The position numbers were made by a program, and so were the translations under genes. This document shows, piece after piece, positions 16,535-25,781 of a stretch of DNA of 64,000 nt; the stretch's first letter is position 1, and each line of letters starts with the position of its first letter. The notes beneath the pieces were generated by a model that saw only the letters and a program-made list of their open reading frames with translations, was not told where the DNA came from and searched no databases. This DNA is from Paenibacillus_AQ nitricinens (lineage in GTDB: Bacteria; Bacillota; Bacilli; Paenibacillales; Paenibacillaceae): positions 3,100,001-3,164,000 of the forward strand of contig NZ_CP183948.1 in the NCBI RefSeq assembly GCF_052056485.1. Reading direction: 5' to 3'.

Positions 16535-17937
16535 AGAATAATATGATCGGACTGAAGCTCGGGTCAGTTATTATGTCTGTTTTTTTAGTTGTTTTGCTAA
16601 TTCTTGGGATAACGATAGACCGAATGTTTACCAGCTTTTATTATAACGAGATGCAAAAAGAAACTGAGGAGTTAACCTCGCATTTTATCGGAATGGCTGA
16701 ATCACCGGATAGTTCAAACGAGCAGATGATGAGTGCTTTTGCAGAATTTTCGGACGTGAGTATATTTAATATTTCAAAAGACGGTAGTGTCATTCTCCAT
16801 TCGGGTGTTCATGACCGCGCAGATCGTTCATTCATCAATGCTTCGGATATTACTCGGATATTTGCCGGAAAAAGTGTGAATTTTGAGTATACAGATCCTA
16901 CCGGACACAGATATTTCATCACTGGAAAACCAATTTCAAATGGTCAAACTATCCAGTCTGCACTATATGTAATGTCCTCTACAGAGAACATGAAGCAATC
17001 CTTGGCTTCTATCCGTAATCTGCTGTTGCTCGCAGGAATTGGGGCCTTTATATTGGCACTAGGGATCACGGGAATCATTAGTTTATTGTTATCCAGGCCG
17101 CTGATCAAGATGCAGAAGGCGACTAGAAAAATTGCTGCCGGTGAATTGGAAACGAGACTTTCCATACGGAGTAACGATGAAATCGGGTTTTTGGCAGGAG
17201 CTATTAACGACCTTGCTGTAGATCTGCAAAGATACAGGGATACGCGTCAGGAATTCTTAGCCAACATTTCTCATGAACTACGAACACCCATCACTTATTT
17301 GAAGGGATATACCAAGGTTGTAAAGGATGGACTTTATGAGACCGAAGGGGAACGAGATCTGTATTTGGATATTATCCACGAGGAAGCGCATCGGCTTGAG
17401 CATCTGGTAGAAGATTTATTTGAACTGGCAAAGATGGAAGAAGGTAAAATCACACTTACGCTAGACTGGATAGATCTTAAGTACATGACAGAACAAGCGG
17501 TACGAAGAGTGGAATTGAAAGCTAAAGAAAAGGGACTTCTGCTGAATATTACGTATCATGGAGATTCGTGTAGGGTTCGTGGAGATGAAAAGCGTATGGA
17601 ACAGATTATGATGAATCTTCTGGAGAATGCAATCCGCTATACGGATGCAGGTGAGATTACTGTCCATGTAGATGAGGATGTCAATGGGGACTCCGTTTTA
17701 TTTATTGTGGAAGATACCGGTATAGGTATTCCTGAGGTAGAACTACCCTATGTCTTTGAACGATTCTACAGAGTTGAGAAATCACGATCCAGGCAATATG
17801 GTGGAACAGGACTTGGACTATCCATTGTTAAAAAGCTTGTGGAATTACACGGCGGTAAGATTCGAATTACAAGTCAGCCTGGCATTGGAACTCGTTGCGA
17901 GGTGCAGCTGCCTAGATTACCATTCGTCGAAAAGTAA
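16531..17937 (+). CDS. Sensor histidine kinase (HAMP, HisKA, HATPase_c)
   Basis: 468 residues: first membrane helix at about 10-30, an extracytoplasmic domain to about 165, second helix 166-190, then a HAMP linker (SRPLIKMQKATRKIAAGELE). A HisKA domain follows with phospho-accepting His248 in ISHELRTP, and an ATP-binding domain with N (LLENAIRY), G1 (DTGIGI) and G2 (GGTGLGLSIV) boxes. It is the cognate kinase of the regulator encoded upstream. The sensed signal is unknown; the ~135-residue outer domain suits a double-CACHE-like or uncharacterised sensor. Confidence 0.92.
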   Translation: MKNNMIGLKLGSVIMSVFLVVLLILGITIDRMFTSFYYNEMQKETEELTSHFIGMAESPDSSNEQMMSAFAEFSDVSIFNISKDGSVILHSGVHDRADRSFINASDITRIFAGKSVNFEYTDPTGHRYFITGKPISNGQTIQSALYVMSSTENMKQSLASIRNLLLLAGIGAFILALGITGIISLLLSRPLIKMQKATRKIAAGELETRLSIRSNDEIGFLAGAINDLAVDLQRYRDTRQEFLANISHELRTPITYLKGYTKVVKDGLYETEGERDLYLDIIHEEAHRLEHLVEDLFELAKMEEGKITLTLDWIDLKYMTEQAVRRVELKAKEKGLLLNITYHGDSCRVRGDEKRMEQIMMNLLENAIRYTDAGEITVHVDEDVNGDSVLFIVEDTGIGIPEVELPYVFERFYRVEKSRSRQYGGTGLGLSIVKKLVELHGGKIRITSQPGIGTRCEVQLPRLPFVEK

Positions 17938-17947
17938 GAGCCGAAAA

Positions 17948-17979
17948 AGACTTCGCGTATTTACGCGAAGTCTCTTTTT
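17948..17979. terminator. Intrinsic terminator
   Basis: Stem AGACTTCGCGTA/TACGCGAAGTCT with a 2-nt loop (tighter stem closed by TTTA), then CTTTTT; it lies between convergent genes. Confidence 0.88.
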
Positions 17980-17996
17980 ATGTGCAATCTACTAAA

Positions 17997-18545
17997 CTAT
18001 TTTGCTGGCTCAAGCTCTTCAAGTGCCCACTCACAAAATTGTATAGAACTCTCCATATCAAGCACTCGTTTACGGATGAGTAAATAACGTCCAAAAGTCG
18101 AAGCTTTTAACTCACGAGTCTCCCTTCGTTCATCACGTAAGACATCGTTGGCTTTCAGCAAGATCTTGTAACGTTCTAGCTCGCTTTTACAAAACTCCGC
18201 ACGTTGCTGCAGAAGGGCCTTTGCTTCCTCTGGTTTGGAGAGCCATAAACTATACAGCTTAAAATGTAGCTCGTCCCGTAGAACTGGAGGTTCAGCTGGG
18301 GTTTCCACCCAATTACGTAATTGCTCTAGTCCTGCCTCTGTAATGGAGTACTCCTTCTTGTCCGGCTTATCGGATTGCTCAATAAGCTGATATGAAATGT
18401 ATCCTTGCTGCTCCATGCTCATTAGAAGAGGATAGATTTGACTATGTCCGGCCCGCCATAACGGTTTGATATTCTGAGTTAATTCATATCCAGACAACGG
18501 GTTAGCAGTAAGTAAAGCTAGAAGTCCGTAAGACAGTGTATTCAT
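17997..18545 (-). CDS. PadR-family transcriptional regulator
   Basis: 182 residues. The N-terminal winged helix has the PadR pattern (LSYGLLALLTANPLSGYEL, then SQIYPLLMSMEQQGYI and KKEYSITEAGLEQL). A long C-terminal helical domain (Vir-like C-terminal, PF10400-type) serves dimerisation. It is divergent from an MFS exporter, with palindromes in between carrying ATGT/ACAT half-sites. The likely role is drug-responsive repression of that exporter. Confidence 0.9.
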   Translation of the reverse strand: MNTLSYGLLALLTANPLSGYELTQNIKPLWRAGHSQIYPLLMSMEQQGYISYQLIEQSDKPDKKEYSITEAGLEQLRNWVETPAEPPVLRDELHFKLYSLWLSKPEEAKALLQQRAEFCKSELERYKILLKANDVLRDERRETRELKASTFGRYLLIRKRVLDMESSIQFCEWALEELEPAK

Positions 18546-18598
18546 TACTCTGATACCCTCCAGTTATTATAAATCCGTTTATATTGTGAATTTTGGGG

Positions 18599-18676
18599 AT
18601 ATGTCAAGATTGACATATTATCCATACAATTATAACATTATTTAAGTTAATTGATATATGTAAAAGTAGACATATG
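18599..18676. promoter_or_regulatory. PadR operator candidates between padR-like gene and MFS exporter
   Basis: A perfect 9-bp inverted repeat ATATGTCAA-GA-TTGACATAT (18599-18618) and a second site ATATGT (18656-18661) / ACATAT (18670-18675). PadR proteins commonly bind ATGT-N(8)-ACAT type dyads, which both sites contain. Confidence 0.65.
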
Positions 18677-18697
18677 AAAAGATATAGGAGGGTTAGC

Positions 18698-20146
18698 GTG
18701 GACGTTAAACAAGAAAGTAAAATTCTCTTTTGGCCTATAATGATTGCCATATTCTTCGGAAATTTCGTCTCTGTTTTAAGTACAACAACTATCAACATTG
18801 CTGTTCCTCTTTTAATGAATCATTTCCATTCGAACCTGAACACTATGCAATGGATGGTCACAGGTTTTATGCTAGCTACGGGTGTAACTGCACCGCTTGC
18901 CGGTTATCTTGGAGGCAGATTCAGCTATAAGCGGCTTTATTTATTCGCCTTGACGGGATTCACCATATTCTCCTTACTCTGTGCAATAGCCTGGAATCCT
19001 ACAACTTTGATTGTATTTCGGATGCTTCAAGGCTCTTGCAGCGGGCTGATTATGGCCTGTACGATGACGATTATATTCCAAGTGATTCCAGCTGAACGCA
19101 GACCTTTTGCCGTGAGCTTGTGGTCACTGTCCGCGATGGTTGCCCCAGCCATAGGTCCGACATTTAGCGGATGGTTACTTCAGTATGCAAGCTGGCACTG
19201 GTTATTTTTAATTAACATTCCCATTGGGATGATTGCTATTATTCTGACCGTAACGTTAATTCCTTACTATCGAATGAATGTTCCGAAATCATTTGATATT
19301 CCCGGATTCCTTACCGTTGTACTGGGGAGTTTATCATTGCTAACCGCATTTAGCCAAGGTAACAGCTGGGGATGGGGTTCATGGAAGACTATTTTATTAA
19401 TACTTGTGGGGATAGCTCTTCTAGTTTACTTTGTCTTGCACGAGCTCAAGACGGAAGTGCCGTTGCTGAATTTACGTGTCTTCCGAAATCGCCGCTTTAC
19501 TGCCATGCTAAGTATCTATAGTCTGGTGACGATAGCAATGTATGCTGGAACCTATTTAACACCATTGTTCTTACAGACGGTAGAAGGAGCAACAACACTA
19601 AAGACCGGGCTTATCTTATTACCATCTTCGATCCTCCTTGCATTGTTAAGCCCAATTGTGGGTAAGTTGTATCCGAAGTTCGGACCTGTGAAGTTAATTT
19701 CTGCTGGTATTTTATTTATTTTCATCGGTTTATTCATGATGAGCCGGCTGCATACGAACGTTTCTTACAGCTTCGTGATGTGGGCGATGGTCGTTCGCAA
19801 TTTAGGGATTGGATTAGCTAACGTCCCGAGCAGCACTGCGTCTATGGAGGAAATTCCAGTCGAATGGTCAGGTCATGCCACATCGATCAACAACTGGGTT
19901 CGGAATGTGTTAAGCTCACTTGGGATTGCGGTGTTCACTTCTATTTTGTCCACAAGATCCATACTGCACTCTAAAGAATTGATCAATTCAGGTGCAGATA
20001 ATGCAGATACGATAAGATTATTATCGTTTACCATGGGTGTGAATGATGTATTCGTAGTCGGCTCAATCATCGTGTTGCTTGGATTACCACTTATGTTTTT
20101 ATTGCGCAAGAAGCCTAGTGTGATTTCTGTTCAGAGTGCGGGATAA
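18698..20146 (+). CDS. MFS multidrug exporter, DHA2 (EmrB/QacA) type
   Basis: 482-residue membrane protein with about 14 hydrophobic segments. It has the motif-A-like loop GGRFSYKRLYL, the motif C region AIGPTFSGWLL, and FLINIPIG after helix 5, all typical of 14-helix DHA2 drug:H+ antiporters. I used the GTG at 18698 because TAGGAGGG lies 5 bases upstream; the ATG at 18674 has none. It is divergent from a PadR gene and the operator palindromes lie between. Likely drug export; substrate unknown. Confidence 0.9.
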   Translation: MDVKQESKILFWPIMIAIFFGNFVSVLSTTTINIAVPLLMNHFHSNLNTMQWMVTGFMLATGVTAPLAGYLGGRFSYKRLYLFALTGFTIFSLLCAIAWNPTTLIVFRMLQGSCSGLIMACTMTIIFQVIPAERRPFAVSLWSLSAMVAPAIGPTFSGWLLQYASWHWLFLINIPIGMIAIILTVTLIPYYRMNVPKSFDIPGFLTVVLGSLSLLTAFSQGNSWGWGSWKTILLILVGIALLVYFVLHELKTEVPLLNLRVFRNRRFTAMLSIYSLVTIAMYAGTYLTPLFLQTVEGATTLKTGLILLPSSILLALLSPIVGKLYPKFGPVKLISAGILFIFIGLFMMSRLHTNVSYSFVMWAMVVRNLGIGLANVPSSTASMEEIPVEWSGHATSINNWVRNVLSSLGIAVFTSILSTRSILHSKELINSGADNADTIRLLSFTMGVNDVFVVGSIIVLLGLPLMFLLRKKPSVISVQSAG

Positions 20147-20163
20147 CCTTCGCTTCACATTAG

Positions 20164-20201
20164 AAAAGCAGACCAAGGGCTAAACCTTGATCTGCTTTTT
20201 T
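20164..20201. terminator. Bidirectional intrinsic terminator
   Basis: AAAAGCAGACCAAGG/CCTTGATCTGCTTTT with one mismatch, 6-nt loop; between convergent genes. Confidence 0.88.
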
Positions 20202-20218
20202 ATGTTTTATACCCTTAG

Positions 20219-20713
20219 TTAGTGCATCATGTCGCCCATTCCACCCATGCTGCCCACAATTTCCGGATTGATCATCCCGAATATCATCGCGATATGCGCT
20301 ACAACCAAGAATCCACTGATGAATATAAAATGAAGCTTCATTTTCTGTTCATCTGTTCGTTTACGAGCGATCAGACCAAGATCTAACAAAGCTAGCGGTA
20401 ATAAGAAAAGCACTCCGCTCAAATAGAAGCCTACGGCTACTACGTCAACCCATGTGTGCCACTCACCATTCACTGTCAAAGGGATGAATGCGGTAGGAAA
20501 CAAGTAGAGGAATACGCCTGTGAAGTACAACCCAGCCAGAATGCTACAGATTTTGTTAAAGGTTCGTAAAGAGCTCTTTAGATTTTTGGTGAACAAGATA
20601 ATAAACTCTGTAACGGTGATCGTCTCAGCAAAAATCACAGGGATCGCCATGAATAAAATCAAGTTCCAAGGCTGATTATCTGCTAGCAAAGACATATAAT
20701 GGGTCATATTCAT
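20219..20713 (-). CDS. Small integral membrane protein with Met/His-rich tail
   Basis: 164 residues with four predicted membrane helices (about 17-38, 57-78, 92-115 and 130-150). It has a conserved-looking N-terminus (LLADNQPWNLILFMAIPVIFAE) and a C-terminal GSMGGMGDMMH tail. It resembles a small family of uncharacterised Bacillales membrane proteins (possibly DUF6803). The Met/His tail could bind a metal such as copper, but this is speculation. GGAGTAT precedes the ATG. Monocistronic. Confidence 0.65.
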   Translation of the reverse strand: MNMTHYMSLLADNQPWNLILFMAIPVIFAETITVTEFIILFTKNLKSSLRTFNKICSILAGLYFTGVFLYLFPTAFIPLTVNGEWHTWVDVVAVGFYLSGVLFLLPLALLDLGLIARKRTDEQKMKLHFIFISGFLVVAHIAMIFGMINPEIVGSMGGMGDMMH

Positions 20714-20840
20714 AAAATACTCCTCCGATATATAAAAATAACTTTCGCACTGATCGTATTAAAGAAGTATGTGGAAAGTATGTAGAAACGAATGTATTAT
20801 AAATACATCCATTAATTACAATCGAGGGGAGCAAGACAGC

Positions 20841-21521
20841 GTGGGAAGAGGACTACGAAGTATTTTATTTGATTTGGATGGGACATTAACGGACCCTAAA
20901 GAAGGGATTACAAAAAGCGTCGAATACGCATTAAACAAATTTGATATTCAAATCGAGCATTTAGATATGCTTCTTCCTTATATAGGCCCACCTCTTTACG
21001 ATTCTTTTATTGAGCTACATCAGTTCTCAGAGGAACAAGCGCGTCAAGCGGTTATCTTCTACCGTGAGCGTTACAGCGTCGTTGGACTGTATGAGAATAG
21101 GGTGATTGATGGTATACCGCAATTGCTGGAAGGTCTTAAGAATAACGGATATTCGTTGTATGTAGCTACCTCTAAGCCTACTGTTTTTGCAGAACAAATT
21201 CTTGAGCGTTACAAACTAGATCATTATTTTGATCATATTGGTGGTAGTAATCTAGACGGCACCCGTTCTAAAAAGAAAGATGTGATACAGTACGTCCTCG
21301 ATCAGAATGCCATTCTTCCAGAAGAAGCTGTGATGATTGGAGACCGCGAACATGATATCATCGGAGCTATTGTTTGTGGAGTAGAATCTATCGGTGTGAC
21401 GTTTGGCTACGGTCCTAAAGGAGAACTAGAGCATGCTGGAGCAGATCATATCGCTTATCGAGTAGAAGAAATTGCGGCTATCATCCAACATATATCATTA
21501 AGAGAGCGGTGTGCGAAATGA
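20841..21521 (+). CDS. HAD-family hydrolase (phosphoglycolate phosphatase-like)
   Basis: 226 residues. HAD motif I FDLDGTL at about residues 9-15, motif II TSKP near 110, the motif III Lys in KKKDV, and motif IV IGDREHDI. A helical cap lies between motifs I and II (C1 type), as in PpaX/Gph-like phosphatases and nucleotidases. The start at GTG 20841 follows GAGGGGAG; an upstream ATG in frame adds residues lacking similarity. It overlaps the next gene by 4 bases. Substrate unknown. Confidence 0.85.
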   Translation: MGRGLRSILFDLDGTLTDPKEGITKSVEYALNKFDIQIEHLDMLLPYIGPPLYDSFIELHQFSEEQARQAVIFYRERYSVVGLYENRVIDGIPQLLEGLKNNGYSLYVATSKPTVFAEQILERYKLDHYFDHIGGSNLDGTRSKKKDVIQYVLDQNAILPEEAVMIGDREHDIIGAIVCGVESIGVTFGYGPKGELEHAGADHIAYRVEEIAAIIQHISLRERCAK

Positions 21522-22114
21522 TCCAACCTCGTAATTCAATTTTGGAGGGCAACACAGTCAAGCTGGTTCCAATGGATGACAGCCATGTAGAAGGGCTAGC
21601 GAGAGTATTAAGAAATCCAAACATCTGGGAATTTACCTGGCGAAAAATAACGTCGGACGAGCAGGTGCAGGATTTAATCACAACCGCATTCGCAAATCAA
21701 AACAATGAATCGCAAATTCCATTCGTCATCATTGATAAAGCTACTGGACAAATCGTCGGTACCACTCGAATCATGCATCCGGATTTAGTTCATCGTAATG
21801 CTGAAATCGGATGTACTTGGATCTCGCCTGAATATTGGAGAACTAGTGTGAACACCGAGGCTAAGTCATTACTGCTTCACTATTGCTTTGAAGACCTAAG
21901 GCTCATACGTGTAGAATTTACAGTGGTGAAGACTAACTTGAGGTCGCAAAGAGCAGTAGAACGATTAGGGGCTGTAAGAGAAGGGGTTCTGCGCCAACAT
22001 AGAATCAGATCTGACGGTTCGATTCATGATAATGTTGTCTTTAGTATTTTGGATAAAGAATGGCCATCGGTCAAAGAGAATCTGCACTATTTATTAAATG
22101 AGAAGTACGCGTGA
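21518..22114 (+). CDS. GNAT acetyltransferase, RimJ/RimL-like
   Basis: 198-residue GCN5-related N-acetyltransferase. LEGNTVKLVPMDDSHVEGLA opens the fold, FVIIDKATGQIVGTTRI is the central strand, and the acetyl-CoA part is a RimJ-like degenerate R/Q-x-x-G region (WRTSVNTEAK), with the usual RSQRAVERLGAVREG ending. Start ATG at 21518 overlaps the HAD stop (ATGA). Such proteins acetylate N-termini or small amines; substrate unknown. Confidence 0.85.
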   Translation: MIQPRNSILEGNTVKLVPMDDSHVEGLARVLRNPNIWEFTWRKITSDEQVQDLITTAFANQNNESQIPFVIIDKATGQIVGTTRIMHPDLVHRNAEIGCTWISPEYWRTSVNTEAKSLLLHYCFEDLRLIRVEFTVVKTNLRSQRAVERLGAVREGVLRQHRIRSDGSIHDNVVFSILDKEWPSVKENLHYLLNEKYA

Positions 22115-22130
22115 TTTGATAAAAGAAGCA

Positions 22131-22165
22131 AAGAGTCCCTCTCATATTGAGAAGGACTCTTCTTC
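22131..22165. terminator. Bidirectional intrinsic terminator
   Basis: AAGAGTCCCTCTCA/TGAGAAGGACTCTT, 3-nt loop, one mismatch; between convergent genes. Confidence 0.85.
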
Positions 22166-22193
22166 TATAGATCAGCCACTTGGCTGCTTATGG

Positions 22194-23246
22194 TTATTGT
22201 TTAGGGCTTACAAGAATCTTCACTTGATTTTTTTCTTTCAAAAGCGCCTCGAACCCATGTTCAATCACTTCGTTCAATTTGATTCTTTTAGTCACTAATT
22301 TGTCCGCAGGGAAGTAACCTTGTTCCATCAGGCTAATTACTGCTGGGAATACATCACGGTATCCGATAATACCGGTTAAATTACGTTCTTTAAGTACGAT
22401 GTTGTTAGGTGTAATCGTAGCATCTTTCTCGAAAATACTAACGATCATAATTTGACCACTTAATTTAGTGGAATTGATAGCTTGTGTTAGAACGGGAGGG
22501 ACACCTGTGACTTCAAAAGCAACATCCACGCCACCATCTGTACGTTTTTGAATTTCCTCAACCACATCATATTGCTTAGGATCGATTACGATACCCCCAA
22601 GCTCCTCAGCCTTACTCTTACGTTCCTCAGAAAGCTCTACAACATAGATCTCAGCCGCGCCAGATGCTTTCAAAGCTTCAATTACAAGCAAACCGATTGG
22701 ACCCGCACCGAATACTACAGCTTTATCTCCAACCTTCAATTGACTGGAACGAACAGCATGCAGAGCCACTGCAGAAGGTTCTACCAGAGCGCCTTGCTCA
22801 TAGGATAAGCTGTCAGGAATTTTGTGGACCATATGTTGGTCTGCTGCAACGTATTCTGAGAATCCACCGCCACCACCGGCGAGACCTAGGAAGCCCATTT
22901 TCTCGCAAAGATTGTATTTGCCTTGTCTGCACGCCACACATTCTCCACATGCATATACAGGTTCGACGACAACTCGATCACCAACATTAAACTTGCTAAC
23001 CCCTTGGCCTACTTCAACGATTTGTCCGGAAAATTCATGGCCCATCACGATTGGAGCTTTTTCGCCTGTGAGGGGATGAGGAGTGCCTTCAGGAATGAAA
23101 ATTGGACCGGCTACATATTCGTGAAGATCACTGCCACAAATTCCGCACCATTCCACTTTAATTTTCACTTTTCCTTCAAGCGCAGCGGGTTCATCAATCG
23201 TTTCTAAACGTAGATCTTTGACGTTATGCCATCTTAATGCTTGCAT
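22194..23246 (-). CDS. bdhA: 2,3-butanediol dehydrogenase, zinc-dependent
   Basis: 350-residue medium-chain dehydrogenase. Catalytic zinc ligands lie in CGICGSD (Cys), GHEF (His-Glu), and structural-zinc cysteines in the YACGECVACRQGKYNLC stretch. The NAD-binding fold is VVFGAGPIGLL. The long loop with HEYVAGPIFIPEG and the GGGGGFSEY segment match (R,R)-butanediol / acetoin dehydrogenases. It interconverts acetoin and butanediol in overflow metabolism. The start at 23246 (MQALRWH) sits nine bases after AGGAG. It is divergent from a LacI gene with matching operators. Confidence 0.9.
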   Translation of the reverse strand: MQALRWHNVKDLRLETIDEPAALEGKVKIKVEWCGICGSDLHEYVAGPIFIPEGTPHPLTGEKAPIVMGHEFSGQIVEVGQGVSKFNVGDRVVVEPVYACGECVACRQGKYNLCEKMGFLGLAGGGGGFSEYVAADQHMVHKIPDSLSYEQGALVEPSAVALHAVRSSQLKVGDKAVVFGAGPIGLLVIEALKASGAAEIYVVELSEERKSKAEELGGIVIDPKQYDVVEEIQKRTDGGVDVAFEVTGVPPVLTQAINSTKLSGQIMIVSIFEKDATITPNNIVLKERNLTGIIGYRDVFPAVISLMEQGYFPADKLVTKRIKLNEVIEHGFEALLKEKNQVKILVSPKQ

Positions 23247-23305
23247 ATCATTCATCTCCTAGATTCATAAATTGATAATAAATAGTGTGTTTATTCCGGA
23301 AAAGA

Positions 23306-23317
23306 GGAAACGTTTCC
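23306..23317. promoter_or_regulatory. LacI/cre-type operator upstream of bdhA
   Basis: Perfect palindrome GGAAACGTTTCC, 60 bases upstream of the bdhA start. The centre CG and flanks match the LacI-family operator pattern and the site at 23538. Confidence 0.65.
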
Positions 23318-23447
23318 GAATCAAATATGTCACATAATTTTCATATTGTCAAATTTAAATACTAAAATATTAATATCAAAAATTAGTGAAAATTTTCACC
23401 TAAACTCAGCGATATCAGGCATATATAGACTGTGTTTTACTTGCTAT

Positions 23448-23479
23448 AAGTGCTTTTATAAGCACTTGTATGTTATAAT
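23448..23479 (+). promoter_or_regulatory. Inverted repeat overlapping the lacI-like promoter
   Basis: AAGTGCTT-TTAT-AAGCACTT (23448-23467, perfect 8-bp arms) followed by a TATAAT -10 box (23474-23479). The arms cover the expected -35 region. Confidence 0.5.
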
Positions 23480-23537
23480 AAATATATTGGAAAAACGGCT
23501 TAAAGGAGACGGACAGATTTAATAATAGCAATGATAA

Positions 23538-23551
23538 CGGAAACGATTCCG
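23538..23551. promoter_or_regulatory. LacI-type operator in the lacI-like leader
   Basis: CGGAAACGATTCCG, a near-perfect dyad with central CG, located after the -10 box and 20 bases before the TTG start, in position to block transcription. Confidence 0.6.
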
Positions 23552-23571
23552 AAAATGAGGGGACTATCAAC

Positions 23572-24597
23572 TTGGCTAATAAAAACAAAGTAACCATAGA
23601 GGATGTAGCAAAAAAAGCGGGAGTAGGGATTGCTACTGTCTCCAGAGCTATAAATAATTCTGAGGGAATCAGTTCCAAGACAAAGGCATTGGTTCTTCAA
23701 GTGATCGAGGAGATGGGATTTACCCCAAACACCTCTGCACAAAGCCTAAAGATTCGCCAAACGAAGCAAATTGCCTTGGCTGTTCCTGATATTCGAAATG
23801 CTATCATTCCAGATATCGCCTGGTCCGTGGAGCAAGCCGCTAAACAGGACGGTTACCGAGTCATTCAGATTAATACTTCCGGAAATCCGCGGACAGAGCT
23901 CGAAACGATTCGTGAGATCAAGAAATTACATGTCGATGGACTCATTATCATGCCTCTTGCTTATCCAAAGACGATGGTAGAGCTAATCAATAAATCGAGT
24001 GTTCCGGTCTCCATCATTAACTACGGTAAGCGTATTACGGAGAATGTGAAAGCAGATATCGTTAGCCTGTCACGTTTTGAAGGTCAGCTAATCATGGAGC
24101 ATCTAAATAGTATTGGTCGAACTAGAATTGCTTATGCGGGTGCTCAGAAAGATCTCATTGAGGATCGATATCTTGCTTATCAGCAGGCTTTGAATCAAGT
24201 GGATGTTTCTTTGGTTTATTTTGGAGAGGATTTCTCCCTTCAAACGGGGGTACAAGCCGCAGATTATTTCTACAGCCTGACCCATATGCCAGATGCAATA
24301 TATGCTGTAAATGATATGGTCGCTATAGGGATTGTAAACCGTTTTAAAGAACTGGGTGTGTGTGTTCCAGAAGATGTAGCTGTGGTTGGGGTAGATAATA
24401 ACTCTTGGACAACCATCACAACGCCTCAAATTAGTTCCGTTTCTATCATGGGGAATGAAGTGGCTCGATTAGCTACGCAGCTTCTTTTACAACGGATACA
24501 GGATAATATTACTGGAGAGTATCAGAGGGTGCAGCTTGATCCGCGTTTAATCGTGCGAGAGTCCAGCGTTTCTGTTAGACGGAATACAACAAGTTGA
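23572..24597 (+). CDS. LacI-family transcriptional regulator
   Basis: 341 residues. The N-terminal LacI HTH (VTIEDVAKKAGVGIATVSRAIN) and hinge helix are followed by a periplasmic-binding-protein-like ligand domain (IALAVPDIRN..., DAIYAVNDMVAIGI..., VAVVGVDNNSWTT). It starts with TTG at 23572 after GAGGGG. The operator in its own leader and a matching palindrome before bdhA suggest it controls both. The inducer is unknown. Confidence 0.9.
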   Translation: MANKNKVTIEDVAKKAGVGIATVSRAINNSEGISSKTKALVLQVIEEMGFTPNTSAQSLKIRQTKQIALAVPDIRNAIIPDIAWSVEQAAKQDGYRVIQINTSGNPRTELETIREIKKLHVDGLIIMPLAYPKTMVELINKSSVPVSIINYGKRITENVKADIVSLSRFEGQLIMEHLNSIGRTRIAYAGAQKDLIEDRYLAYQQALNQVDVSLVYFGEDFSLQTGVQAADYFYSLTHMPDAIYAVNDMVAIGIVNRFKELGVCVPEDVAVVGVDNNSWTTITTPQISSVSIMGNEVARLATQLLLQRIQDNITGEYQRVQLDPRLIVRESSVSVRRNTTS

Positions 24598-24669
24598 TAA
24601 TATACTCTAAACCCTGTTAGACTTAATACAAAGTAAGCTGATGGGGTAATAAGAAATGAGGAGAATATT

Positions 24670-25608
24670 ATGGCTAATATATACAAAAGCATAACTGATT
24701 TGATTGGCAACACACCGTTATTGGAAATTTCGAAATATAGTAAATCTCAGAATGTTGAAGCAAAAATTCTTGCCAAGCTAGAGTCTTTTAATCCTGGAGG
24801 TAGCGTTAAGGATCGTATAGGTTATGCGATGATCAAAGATGCTGAAGATAAAGGTTTAATTCATAAAGATTCTGTAATTATTGAGCCAACAAGTGGCAAT
24901 ACCGGCATCGGCCTTGCCATGGCAGCGACCAGTCTTGGCTACTCGCTGATTATCGTTCTTCCGGATACGTTTAGTATTGAACGCCGTAAGGTAATGGCTG
25001 CACTTGGTGCTAAGCTTGTATTAACACCTGGAGCTGAAGGGATGAGCGGTGCTTTGAGAAAGGCGGAGGAATTGGCTGCTGAAACTCCATATGCATACAT
25101 TCCACAACAATTCAGCAATCCAGCGAACCCTGAAATTCATAGAACAACAACTGCAGAGGAAATATGGCGGGATACGGATGGGAATGTTGATATTTTTATT
25201 GCGGGTGTTGGTTCTGGCGGCACCGTATCAGGGGTTGGGGAAGCTTTGAAGGCTAAGAATCCTTCGGTGCATATTGTCGCAATCGAGCCATTTGATTCAC
25301 CAGTCCTATCTGGGGGCAAGCCTAGTGCGCATGGGATTCAGGGAATTGGGGCTAACTTCATTCCGGAGATTTACAATAAAGAGGTTGTCGATGAAATTTT
25401 TCAGGTGAAGAATAAAGACGCATTTAATGTAGCGCGTGAAATTGCCAAAACCGAGGGATTGCTTGTAGGGATCTCGTCGGGTGCCGCGGTATATACAGCC
25501 ACAGAAATTGCTAAACGTCCAGAAAATAAAGGGAAGACGATTGTGGTGATTCTGCCGGATACGGGTGAACGTTACTTAACAACTACTCTGTTTGATATTA
25601 ACGAATAG
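24670..25608 (+). CDS. cysK: Cysteine synthase A (O-acetylserine sulfhydrylase)
   Basis: 312-residue PLP enzyme that makes cysteine from O-acetylserine and sulfide. PLP-binding Lys47 in NPGGSVKDR, the TSGNTG substrate loop, GSGGTVSGVG phosphate loop and GISSGAA close to the C-terminus are all present. Length is normal. GAGGAG precedes the ATG. No T-box or S-box element is visible upstream in the 70-base gap. Confidence 0.95.
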   Translation: MANIYKSITDLIGNTPLLEISKYSKSQNVEAKILAKLESFNPGGSVKDRIGYAMIKDAEDKGLIHKDSVIIEPTSGNTGIGLAMAATSLGYSLIIVLPDTFSIERRKVMAALGAKLVLTPGAEGMSGALRKAEELAAETPYAYIPQQFSNPANPEIHRTTTAEEIWRDTDGNVDIFIAGVGSGGTVSGVGEALKAKNPSVHIVAIEPFDSPVLSGGKPSAHGIQGIGANFIPEIYNKEVVDEIFQVKNKDAFNVAREIAKTEGLLVGISSGAAVYTATEIAKRPENKGKTIVVILPDTGERYLTTTLFDINE

Positions 25609-25647
25609 ATTGAACTAACCTTTGACTTGAAGTTAATACGAAATTGG

Positions 25648-25675
25648 AGGCTCAGCGGAAAGCTGAGTCTTTTTG
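25648..25675 (+). terminator. Intrinsic terminator of cysK
   Basis: AGGCTCAGC/GCTGAGTCT with a short loop, then TTTTT. Confidence 0.88.
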
Positions 25676-25781
25676 TGTATTTAGTGATTGAAGAGTGATC
25701 CTTTTATCCCCTTATTTTACCAACGGCTATGGTACAATATAGCATAAATCGTAGAAGTTCTAAAAAAGGAGTATGAAACGT

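Noticed and set aside
22548..23207. Several plus-strand frames over bdhA
   Set aside because: They are antisense shadows of a gene with complete zinc-dehydrogenase motifs.
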